From: Alphaproteobacteria bacterium
Lineage (GTDB): Bacteria; Myxococcota_A; UBA796; GCA-2862545
Direction of reading: 5' to 3'
NCBI GenBank assembly: GCA_020632925.1
Contig: JACKER010000009.1
Span: 434,001 to 498,000, forward strand
DNA length: 64,000 nucleotides
Position numbers and translations under genes: made by a program. The notes under the pieces are model-generated. The model ran no database searches, was not told where the DNA came from, and saw nothing but the letters and a program-made list of their open reading frames with translations. Positions 19,320-26,651 of this stretch are shown in pieces (the first letter of the stretch is position 1; each line of letters starts with the position of its first letter).

Positions 19320-20639
19320 TCAGGCGACCGGTTCCGCGCGGCAGGAGTGCGTGAAGCCGCGCGTCACCCGGACCCGGACCGTGCTCCCGACGAGCGAGAC
19401 GTCGCCCGGGAAGTTCACCATCGCGAAGCCGGGCGTCCGACCGCAGACCACGCCCTCGTCGTGCCGCGACGGGCCCTCGACGAGCACGTCCACCTCGGTG
19501 CCCTCGAGCGAGCGGTGCCACTCGGTGGACAGCTCGCGCTGCCGATCCTGGTACCGGAGGAGCCGCGCGCTGGCGACCTCCGGGGCCACCTCGCCGCGCT
19601 CCTGGAGCTTGAGGGCTGGCGTGCCGGGCCTCGGCGAGTACTTGAAGCTGAAGCTGCCGACGAAGCCGACCTCGTCCAGCAGCGACATCGTGTGCTCGAA
19701 GTCCTCGTCGGTCTCGCCGGGGAAGCCGACGATGACGTCGGTCGTCAGCACGATGTCGGGCCGGGCGCGCCGCAGCTCGTCCACCACCTTCAGGTAGTGC
19801 TCGCGCGTGTAGTAGCGCTTCATGCGCCGGAGCACGGCGTTGCTCCCGGACTGCACGGGCAGGTGCAGCTGCGGACAGAGCGCCTCGATCTCCGCGTGCG
19901 CACGCAGGACGTCGGGCCCCATGTCGCGCGGGTGGCTGGTGGTGTACCGGATGCGCTGCACGCCAGGGACCGCCGCCACCCGGTACAGCAGCTCGGCGAA
20001 CGTGATCTCGCCCGGCGTCTTGAGCCCGTAGCTGTTCACGTTCTGCCCGATGAGCGTGATCTCGCGGGCGCCCGCGTCGACCATCGCCCGCACCTCGTCC
20101 ACGATCTGTGCGTGGGGGCGGCTGGCCTCGGCGCCGCGCGTGCTCGGCACGATGCAGAAGGTGCACTTGTTGTCGCAGCCCTTCTGGATGGTGACGAACG
20201 CGCCGATGCCCGACGGCAACGGGTCGTTCTCCTGGACGAACGGGTACGCCTCGAGGTCGAGGAACTCCGTGTCCAGCACGCGCTGCTGCTCGGAGGCGCG
20301 CACCAGCTCGCGGACCTTGGGCACGCCGTCGGGCCCGAACACGAGATCCACGTCGCGGTACTTCTTGATCAGCTCGGCGCCGCGCTCCTGCGCCACGCAG
20401 CCCACGATGCCGACGCGCATGCCCGGGCGGGACCGCTTCATGCGGCGGTACTCCCCGAGCGTGCTGTGCATCTTGTCGACGGCCTTCTCGCGGACCGAGC
20501 ACGTGTTCACGAGGACCAGATCGGCCTGCTCGGGATCGTCGGTCGCGGTCCAGCCGTCGAGCGCGAGCTGCGCCCGGATCTTGCCGGAGTCGACCTCGTT
20601 CATCTGGCAGCCGAGGGAGTGGACGAAGACCTTGCCCAT
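19320..20639 (-). CDS. miaB: tRNA-2-methylthio-N6-isopentenyladenosine synthase
   Basis: 439 residues, full length. MiaB adds a methylthio group to i6A37 in tRNAs reading UNN codons, using two [4Fe-4S] clusters. The N-terminal cluster ligands are C11, C47 and C81 (HSLGCQMN, NTCSVRE, VGCVAQ). The radical-SAM triad is C155, C159, C162 in KGCDNKCTFC. Further family features are ITLIGQNVNSYG, LPVQSGSNAVLRRMKR and VGFPGETDEDF. A C-terminal TRAM domain (about 375-439) completes the order. The isopentenyl-type MiaB is favoured over MtaB/RimO by CDNKCTFC and SGSN motifs. It sits between the HerA-like ATPase (15 nt) and the FGE-kinase (1 nt). Confidence 0.96.
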   Translation of the reverse strand: MGKVFVHSLGCQMNEVDSGKIRAQLALDGWTATDDPEQADLVLVNTCSVREKAVDKMHSTLGEYRRMKRSRPGMRVGIVGCVAQERGAELIKKYRDVDLVFGPDGVPKVRELVRASEQQRVLDTEFLDLEAYPFVQENDPLPSGIGAFVTIQKGCDNKCTFCIVPSTRGAEASRPHAQIVDEVRAMVDAGAREITLIGQNVNSYGLKTPGEITFAELLYRVAAVPGVQRIRYTTSHPRDMGPDVLRAHAEIEALCPQLHLPVQSGSNAVLRRMKRYYTREHYLKVVDELRRARPDIVLTTDVIVGFPGETDEDFEHTMSLLDEVGFVGSFSFKYSPRPGTPALKLQERGEVAPEVASARLLRYQDRQRELSTEWHRSLEGTEVDVLVEGPSRHDEGVVCGRTPGFAMVNFPGDVSLVGSTVRVRVTRGFTHSCRAEPVA

Positions 20640-20654
20640 CCCGCGGTCCTAACC

Positions 20655-22769
20655 TCAGACCGGTCGGCTCACCGGGATCCAGACCACCGTCCAGTCCACG
20701 ACGTCGATGTCCTCGCGCTCGAGACCCACCTCGACCCGACGGATCTCGTCGATCCGCCGCAGCTGCTCGTTGCGGAGCGCCTCGATCTCGTCGGCCAGCT
20801 CGGCCTCCTTGTCGTAGATCTCGCGCTCGAGGTCCTTCAGGTCCTGCTCCGCGCGATCGAGCGCCGCGTCCGCCTTCATCGTGGCGCCGCGGCGCGAGGC
20901 GAGCGGCGTGAGGCTCCGCTTGCGGCCGAACAGCAGCCCGAGCAGCGTCTCGCCGGCGCCGACCACCTCGGTCGCCATCCGGGAGTCGCGGTCCGCCTTC
21001 TTCTGCGTCAGCGAGGCCTCGACCTTGGCGCGCTTGGCCTCGAGGCGCTCGACCTCCTTGCGCACCTTGCCCTCGAGCTTCGCGACCGCGTCGGCCGCCT
21101 TGTCCTCGAGCACCGCCCGAACCCTCGCCCTGAAGGCCTCCTCGCCCTCGCCCGTCGTCGAGCGCAGCTTGCAGCCGTCGTGCACCCACTGCTGCTCGGT
21201 CTCGCCGCGCAGGACCTCCTCGATCACGTCGCGCGCGAGCCGGTCACGGTCCTTCTTCGCCACGCCCTCGAGCGGCGCGTACACCCCGTCGCCGTCGCGC
21301 GACAGGTCGTCGTCCGCGCCCTCGGCAGGCTCCACCCACCCCGAGCCGATGGGGAAGCTCAGACGCAGCTCCTCGCGCTCGGCGACCACGGTGCGGCCCT
21401 CGTCGAACTTCAGCTTCAGCCGGCACAGCAGCGCCGGCTCCCACACCGTCGCCCCGTCCGTGCGGCGGTCGACCGCGCGCGGTGAGACGATCGCCGACCA
21501 CCGCGGGGTGAACGCCACCGACGGATCGAGCCAGCGCGCCGGTAGGTCGCTCGCCGGAGGCGTCGGTGACAGCGCGATCGTCGGCTCGGCCGGAGCTGCG
21601 GGCCTCGGTGCCATCGCGGCCCCCGCCTCGCGACGCGGCAGGTCGGCGAGGGTCAGCGGCCCACCGAGCGGGGTGCGGCAGTTGCGCGTGACCAGCAGCT
21701 CCTCGCGCCCGGACCGTCGCACGAGGAAGGTCCGCTTGGGCAGATCCGCGAGCCACTGGCGCGCCTGCGCCGACGCGCCATCGCTCACCTTCTCCCGATC
21801 CTGCGGCGTCGCGAGGCGCCCCACGAACCAGGTGGCCGCGTTGCTGAGCAAGGCGTAGTCGAGGTCGACGGGGTTCTGGGTCGCCGACACCAGCGCGACG
21901 CCGACCGACCGCCCCTGCTTCGCCAGCTGCATGAGCGGGCGCTTCGTCACCGGGTCCCGCGGCGCGGGCGGGCAGTACCCCCAGGCCTCGTCCAGCACCA
22001 CGCCGAGGCGCGGCCGCTCCGAGCCCGGCTGCCGCCGCGACCACGTCGCCACGCGCGAGAGCACCATGCCCGCCGCCAGGCTGCGGAGCGTGTCGTCGAG
22101 GTGCGCGAGGTAGACCACCGTGAGCGAGGGGCGCGCCACCCACTCGTCGGGATCGAGGGGGCGGCCCTCGGCGAACCCCGCCAGCTGCGGCGAGGCGAGC
22201 CACCCGTTGAGCTCGATGGCGAGCTTCATCCGGTCCGCCCGCGGCATGACCGTGTCCACCGGGAACGCGCCGATCCGCGGGAACGGCGGGTCCACCAGCC
22301 GCACCACGAGGTCGTGCAGCCCGATGGGCTCCCCCGCTCGCCAGGCGGCGTCCAGCACGCCGGTCACGAGCAGCTGCGGCGGGTCCATCGGACCACCCTT
22401 CGCGCCGGTCAGCGACAACACCCCGCGCGCCACGTCGCCGAGCGCCTGGGTGAAGCCCTCGACGTCGTCGGGGTCCGGGGGTGACGACAGCGTCGACAGC
22501 AGGCTGATCGCGTCGCCGGCGCGCGAGCCGGGGGCGATCAGGTTCGTCGGCACCTCCTGCCCGAGGGGGCCGAGGAGCAACCGGGCCAGATCGCCCTTGG
22601 GGTCGATCGCGACGACGGAGACGCCCGCCCCCACCATCTCCTCGACCAGGTCCACGACGAGCCCGGTCTTGCCGCTCCCGGTCGAGCCGAAGACGACCGT
22701 GTGGCGCGTCAGATCCGCGGCGTCGAACACCGGATCGGCATGACCGGCAGGAGCCTTCCCGAGATCCAT
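20655..22769 (-). CDS. HerA/FtsK-like P-loop ATPase with long C-terminal coiled coil
   Basis: 704 residues. Walker A GSTGSGKT is at 28-35, followed by VVAIDPKGDLARLLL, typical of the HerA/VirB4/DUF87 clade; Walker B is LGVVLDEAWGY, and SATQNPVDLDYALLSNAATW and VGRLATPQDREKV give the sensor and the arginine-finger region. The middle (about 395-520) contains Pro-rich and beta segments. Residues 530-690 are heptad-like coiled coil (EGKVRKEVERLEAKRAKVEA, LERAEQDLKDLEREIYDKEA-type pattern). HerA-family ATPases form hexameric rings that move DNA or other polymers; no nuclease partner (NurA) is nearby. The start overlaps by one base the stop of the longin-like gene (TGATG). Polymer and role remain unknown. 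Confidence 0.85.
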   Translation of the reverse strand: MDLGKAPAGHADPVFDAADLTRHTVVFGSTGSGKTGLVVDLVEEMVGAGVSVVAIDPKGDLARLLLGPLGQEVPTNLIAPGSRAGDAISLLSTLSSPPDPDDVEGFTQALGDVARGVLSLTGAKGGPMDPPQLLVTGVLDAAWRAGEPIGLHDLVVRLVDPPFPRIGAFPVDTVMPRADRMKLAIELNGWLASPQLAGFAEGRPLDPDEWVARPSLTVVYLAHLDDTLRSLAAGMVLSRVATWSRRQPGSERPRLGVVLDEAWGYCPPAPRDPVTKRPLMQLAKQGRSVGVALVSATQNPVDLDYALLSNAATWFVGRLATPQDREKVSDGASAQARQWLADLPKRTFLVRRSGREELLVTRNCRTPLGGPLTLADLPRREAGAAMAPRPAAPAEPTIALSPTPPASDLPARWLDPSVAFTPRWSAIVSPRAVDRRTDGATVWEPALLCRLKLKFDEGRTVVAEREELRLSFPIGSGWVEPAEGADDDLSRDGDGVYAPLEGVAKKDRDRLARDVIEEVLRGETEQQWVHDGCKLRSTTGEGEEAFRARVRAVLEDKAADAVAKLEGKVRKEVERLEAKRAKVEASLTQKKADRDSRMATEVVGAGETLLGLLFGRKRSLTPLASRRGATMKADAALDRAEQDLKDLEREIYDKEAELADEIEALRNEQLRRIDEIRRVEVGLEREDIDVVDWTVVWIPVSRPV

Positions 22770-23149
22770 CAGTCGACGTCTTCTTCCCAGGGGGGGATCA
22801 CGTCGATCACGACCTCGGCGACGCCGCCGCGGTCCGGAGAGCGCCAGTCGTCCACCTCGTCGACGTACTTCTTGGCCACCTTCTGCAGGAAGACCTCGAG
22901 CTGCTGCGGGCGAACGCCATCCTCCACCACCGCCACGAAGGTCAGCCCCGTCTTCACGAGCGACCGCCACCCGAGCAACCCGTCCGGCGTCTTCTGGGTG
23001 CCGCGAGCGTCGACCTCACCGTCCATCAGATCCTGGACCAGCTCGGCGATGCGCGCGTAGATCGACTCATCGAGCTCACCCGGCGGGGGATCCCCGTAGA
23101 CCGGGTCGTCCGCCTCGTCGTCGACGATGATGTACAGGGCCTTCAGCAT
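22769..23149 (-). CDS. Small acidic protein with a longin/roadblock-like pattern, partner of the HerA-like ATPase
   Basis: 126 residues from ATG 23149. An N-terminal hydrophobic strand (MLKALYIIVDDE) is followed by an acidic loop, a helix (YARIAELVQDLMDGEV), two strands including TGLTFVAVVEDGV, an amphipathic helix (QLEVFLQKVAKKYVDEVDDW) and a last strand EVVIDVIPP. This order resembles the longin fold of eukaryotic SNARE/adaptor subunits. The resemblance is by eye only and not proven. The 1-base TGATG overlap with the HerA-like gene implies stoichiometric production, so a regulatory or adaptor subunit for that ATPase is a reasonable inference. Confidence 0.72.
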   Translation of the reverse strand: MLKALYIIVDDEADDPVYGDPPPGELDESIYARIAELVQDLMDGEVDARGTQKTPDGLLGWRSLVKTGLTFVAVVEDGVRPQQLEVFLQKVAKKYVDEVDDWRSPDRGGVAEVVIDVIPPWEEDVD

Positions 23150-23218
23150 CCGGGCGTCTCTCCGCCCCGCGGGCATACCAGACTCACGCGACGAAGCGCA
23201 ACCCGACCCGCCCACACC

Positions 23219-25354
23219 TCAGCGACAGGTGTCGCCGTCGGCGAAGCACTCGTACGTGCGCGGCTCGACGTTGCTCAACACCACCGTCCGGCGAGACCGC
23301 GAGTTGTCGATGGCGACGACGGTGCATTCGGTCGCTGCCTCCGAGATCTCCACGCGGTCCGTGCCCGAGCCGGACCCCTGGTCGCAGCGGACGGTCATCT
23401 TGCGGGTGTCGGGCATCAGGGAGACGAAGACGAGCCCGGTCGACGCCACGGGCGCGGGCTCGGCGGGGACCGGCTCGACGGGCGCGGGCTCGGCCGGGAC
23501 GGGCTCGGTGGGTGCGGGCTCCACCGGCTGGGGCTGCTCCACGGGCTGGGGCGGCTCCACGGGCTGCGGTGGCGGCGTGGGGATGTCGACCAGATCGGGT
23601 CCCGTCCCGCGCGGCGCCGCGAAGGGTCCAGCCCCCGTCAACCACACGACGAACACGCTCCCCACGAGCACGACCACGACGAAGGTCGTGATGCCGACGA
23701 GTCCGAGCGCCGCGAGCCCCGCGACCATGCCGATCGCACTGCTCCCCTCCTCCTCGGGCTCGGGCTGCGCGCGCGGCGCGGGCGGCGGGGTCGAGACCCT
23801 CGGCGCCGGAGCGCGGGCGGCCGGCGGGGATGCCGAGGGCTGGGACGGCGCGGCGCTGGCGCGTGCCTTGGGTGCGGGGCGCGGCGGGCGCGAGTTCGGG
23901 CCGGGCGGAGGTGGAGGCGGCGCGATCACCGTCTCGTCCTCGAACAGGTTCGGCGCTCGCGCTGAGACCGTCGGGTCCTCGGACTCCGGATCGAGCGCGG
24001 GCTGCGGCCGGACACCCGAGGCGAGCCCGCCGGACGCCAGGTTTGGACGGATCTTCTCCGTCGGCCCACCGAGCTGGGTGTCCGTCGGCTCGTCCAGCCA
24101 GTCCATCCCCGACGGAGGCAGCGAGCGGCCCCGACCACCGCCGGTCGACGGCGCCCGGCGCAGCTCCCCCGTCTCGTTCAGCGAGGCGAGCGTGGCCTCC
24201 TTGAGGGCGCTCCAGCGCGCGTCGTCGTGACCCGAGGACGTCGTGTACTCGGCGGACTCGGGACCGTCCTCGTACGCCTGGAAGAGCTCGGTCTGGACGC
24301 CGGTGGTCTCCTCCTCGCGAAGGCCGATCTCCGCCGCCTGCGACGGCGCGTCCTCGGCGATGACCTGCCCGATCAGCGTCCCCGCCTCCTGGCCCTGCTC
24401 GTGCTGCGCGCGCACCGCGTCGATCAGGGTGAGCACGTGCTGCCCGGCCCAGTCCTCGATCGTGGGCTCGGCGCTCCGGCGCGCCATCCCGCGCAGCTGG
24501 ATCACGAGATCCGCCGCCGACGGCCGATCGGACTCGTCGAAGGCCAGCATCTTGCGCAGGACGTCCTCGAGCTCCTCCGCGAGGTCGGGCGGGGTCACGG
24601 GGCGCTTGCCGAACAACGACGCGAGGCGATCCGTGATGAAGCGGTCCTGCTCGGACTGCCGGAGCTTCGCCTTGCCGAGCTTCTCGAGCGCGAGCACCTC
24701 GTACAGCGTGCTGCCGAGGGAGTAGATGTCGGAGGCGGGCGACTCGGGCTCGAAGAACAGCCGCTCGGGCGGCATGTACTCGAGCGAGCCGAAGGACAGC
24801 TCGGCGGTCTTGGCCTCGCGCGAGTCGAACTCCGCGCGCGCCACACCGAAGTCGAGCACCTTCACCGTGCCGTGCGAGTCCACCATGAGGTTCGACGGCT
24901 TGATGTCCCGGTGGATGACGCGCAGCGGCTTCTCGCCGGCGTAGGGGGGGCGGTTGTACGCAGCGTCGAGCGCGCTCGCGCAGGCGGCCCCGATCTCCAT
25001 GACCACGGGCATCGGCACCTGCGTCCCGAGGGCGGCGCAGCGGTCCACCAGCGAGCGCGTGTCGATGGCCTCGAGGTACTCCATGATGACGGCGGAGCGC
25101 CCGTCGATCGTGGTGAGGTCCAGCACCTCCACGATGTTGCGGTGGCGCAGCCAGCCGAGGAGGCGGGCCTCGTCGCGCATCCGGGACGCGATCTCCGCGT
25201 TCTCGGACCACCGCTTGTGGAGCAGCTTGACCGCCACGAGGCGCGAGAAGCCGTCCGCGTGGATCACCTTGGTGAGGAACACGCTCCCGAAGCCACCGGA
25301 GGCAATCTCGCGGAGGAACTGGAACTTCCGGGTGGTGTCGCGCGTCGTCGTCAT
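23219..25354 (-). CDS. Membrane-anchored Ser/Thr protein kinase
   Basis: 711 residues. Kinase domain at about 10-310: glycine loop IASGGFGSVFLTK, K43 in VAVKLL, HRDIKPSN (148-155), DFG 168-170, PPE near 196. Its MTTTRD start at 25354 is preferred because the frame stays open far upstream only as antisense of other genes. After a long acidic/Pro-rich linker comes one membrane helix at about 540-575 (GLAALGLVGITTFVVVVLVG), then PVEP/PAEP repeats and an extracytoplasmic 74-residue end with four cysteines (RCDQGSGSGT, ATECTVV, YECFADGDTCR) that may form disulfides. This is the PknB-like layout: cytosolic kinase, external sensor. It heads the five-gene run ending at the FGE-kinase, so it may phosphorylate the longin-like or HerA-like products. 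Confidence 0.93.
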   Translation of the reverse strand: MTTTRDTTRKFQFLREIASGGFGSVFLTKVIHADGFSRLVAVKLLHKRWSENAEIASRMRDEARLLGWLRHRNIVEVLDLTTIDGRSAVIMEYLEAIDTRSLVDRCAALGTQVPMPVVMEIGAACASALDAAYNRPPYAGEKPLRVIHRDIKPSNLMVDSHGTVKVLDFGVARAEFDSREAKTAELSFGSLEYMPPERLFFEPESPASDIYSLGSTLYEVLALEKLGKAKLRQSEQDRFITDRLASLFGKRPVTPPDLAEELEDVLRKMLAFDESDRPSAADLVIQLRGMARRSAEPTIEDWAGQHVLTLIDAVRAQHEQGQEAGTLIGQVIAEDAPSQAAEIGLREEETTGVQTELFQAYEDGPESAEYTTSSGHDDARWSALKEATLASLNETGELRRAPSTGGGRGRSLPPSGMDWLDEPTDTQLGGPTEKIRPNLASGGLASGVRPQPALDPESEDPTVSARAPNLFEDETVIAPPPPPPGPNSRPPRPAPKARASAAPSQPSASPPAARAPAPRVSTPPPAPRAQPEPEEEGSSAIGMVAGLAALGLVGITTFVVVVLVGSVFVVWLTGAGPFAAPRGTGPDLVDIPTPPPQPVEPPQPVEQPQPVEPAPTEPVPAEPAPVEPVPAEPAPVASTGLVFVSLMPDTRKMTVRCDQGSGSGTDRVEISEAATECTVVAIDNSRSRRTVVLSNVEPRTYECFADGDTCR

Positions 25355-25442
25355 GGCCTCGGGCCGGCTCGCATGGGGGGGTCCCGGAGCATTCTGCCAC
25401 GGGCCGCGGTCCCGTCGTCGCCGCCCGCGACGCGATCGACTG

Positions 25443-25448
25443 TATACT
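25443..25448 (+). promoter_or_regulatory. Candidate -10 element (TATACT) for the lipoprotein hydrolase gene
   Basis: TATACT lies 23 nt before the ATG at 25472, in the 117-nt divergent gap with the kinase gene. No TTGACA-like -35 hexamer is seen at 16-18 nt spacing, so this rests on the -10 match alone. Confidence 0.35.
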
Positions 25449-25471
25449 CTGCGCCGACGACGTGAGGACTC

Positions 25472-26563
25472 ATGCGCACGGCAACGGCGGTCGTCCTGGC
25501 TGCCTCCACGCTGACCGGATGTTGGAAGGACGACTACGCGGAGATCCCGCCGGACGTCCTGCAGTTCCAGCCGCCGGTCGAGGCGCCCGCGGGCTGGCTG
25601 ATCCAGCCGTTCGACGTGAACCTCGAGTGCCCTGACGGGGAGCAGACCAGGTTCTACCTGCTCTATCCCACCGCCGCAGTCGGAGGACCGCCGATGGCCG
25701 CCGCCCTGATGCTGCACGGCGGCTCCTTCGACTACGTCTACGCCCCGGACCCCGTGCAGCCGCTCGAGGGCTCGCACTACGCCACGCCCAGCCGCCTGAC
25801 CCGGCAGTATGCGGTGCACCAGATCTTCGCGTCCCTCGGGATGTACCCGGAGCCGGTCGAGGGGCGCGCCGACGCCGGCCTGCTGCCCACCGCGCTCGCC
25901 GAGCGGGACGTGGCGGTCCTGATGCCCGGGAACTGCTGGGGCGATCTGTGGGCCAGCAAGCTCGGTTCCGCCGAGAACGTGTTCATCGACGACTTCTTCT
26001 TCCGCCAGGGGCGCGCGGCCGCGGAGTGGGGTTGGCGCTTCCTGATCGATCCCGCGTTCGCCGACGTGTTCGACGTCGAGCTGCCGATCGAGGTCGACCC
26101 CGCGCAGACCTACGCGATCGGCCTGTCCGAGGGTGGTCGGGGCGTCGCGGAGCTGCTGTCCATCGACAACGACGAGGACGGCAACCCCGACTACTCCCCC
26201 GCGGGCGTCCTCGTGGACTCGCCGCCCGACGACCTGAGCGTGTTCCTCGACGACGCCGGGCTGTACGCCTCGGTGGTCGAGGGCCTGTACCGGATGTACC
26301 CGGAGGGCGAGAGCGACACGCTGCGCGGCTCGATGTACGCCGCTCCCCTGCCTCCGCGCGTGGGGTACGTCTACTCCTCGGACGACACCGACTGGCCGCC
26401 CGAGGTGCACGCCCGCGCGGCGCAGCGGATCGAGGACGCGGGCGGCTGGGTCCACATCTCGGGCCTCCCCCAGAGCGGCGTGCTCAACGGTGGCACCGAT
26501 CTCGCGCTGGCCCGCGACGCCGTCGACTACCTCCTCACCGGGAATGTCCCGGCGCGCCGTTGA
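25472..26563 (+). CDS. Lipoprotein with alpha/beta-hydrolase fold
   Basis: 363 residues. The N-terminus is a type II signal with lipobox LTGC (Cys17), followed by WKDDYAEIPP. The mature part shows alpha/beta-hydrolase landmarks: the oxyanion-type ALMLHGGSFDYVY, a nucleophile elbow GLSEGG (G-x-S-x-G), and a calcium-loop-like DNDEDGNPD segment. A candidate acid in SSDDTDWPPE and a final His in WVHISGLP fit the expected order. Probably an envelope-anchored esterase or peptidase; the substrate is not deducible. A TGAGGA ribosome binding site lies about 5 nt before ATG. It diverges from the membrane kinase. Confidence 0.8.
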   Translation: MRTATAVVLAASTLTGCWKDDYAEIPPDVLQFQPPVEAPAGWLIQPFDVNLECPDGEQTRFYLLYPTAAVGGPPMAAALMLHGGSFDYVYAPDPVQPLEGSHYATPSRLTRQYAVHQIFASLGMYPEPVEGRADAGLLPTALAERDVAVLMPGNCWGDLWASKLGSAENVFIDDFFFRQGRAAAEWGWRFLIDPAFADVFDVELPIEVDPAQTYAIGLSEGGRGVAELLSIDNDEDGNPDYSPAGVLVDSPPDDLSVFLDDAGLYASVVEGLYRMYPEGESDTLRGSMYAAPLPPRVGYVYSSDDTDWPPEVHARAAQRIEDAGGWVHISGLPQSGVLNGGTDLALARDAVDYLLTGNVPARR

Positions 26564-26651
26564 CGAAGGCGGGAACAGGCAATACCCGGCTGGACCCGCA
26601 CGTGGGGCCTGACGCGCGGGTGCCCGGACGGAGGGGCGGAGGCGTGGCGCG

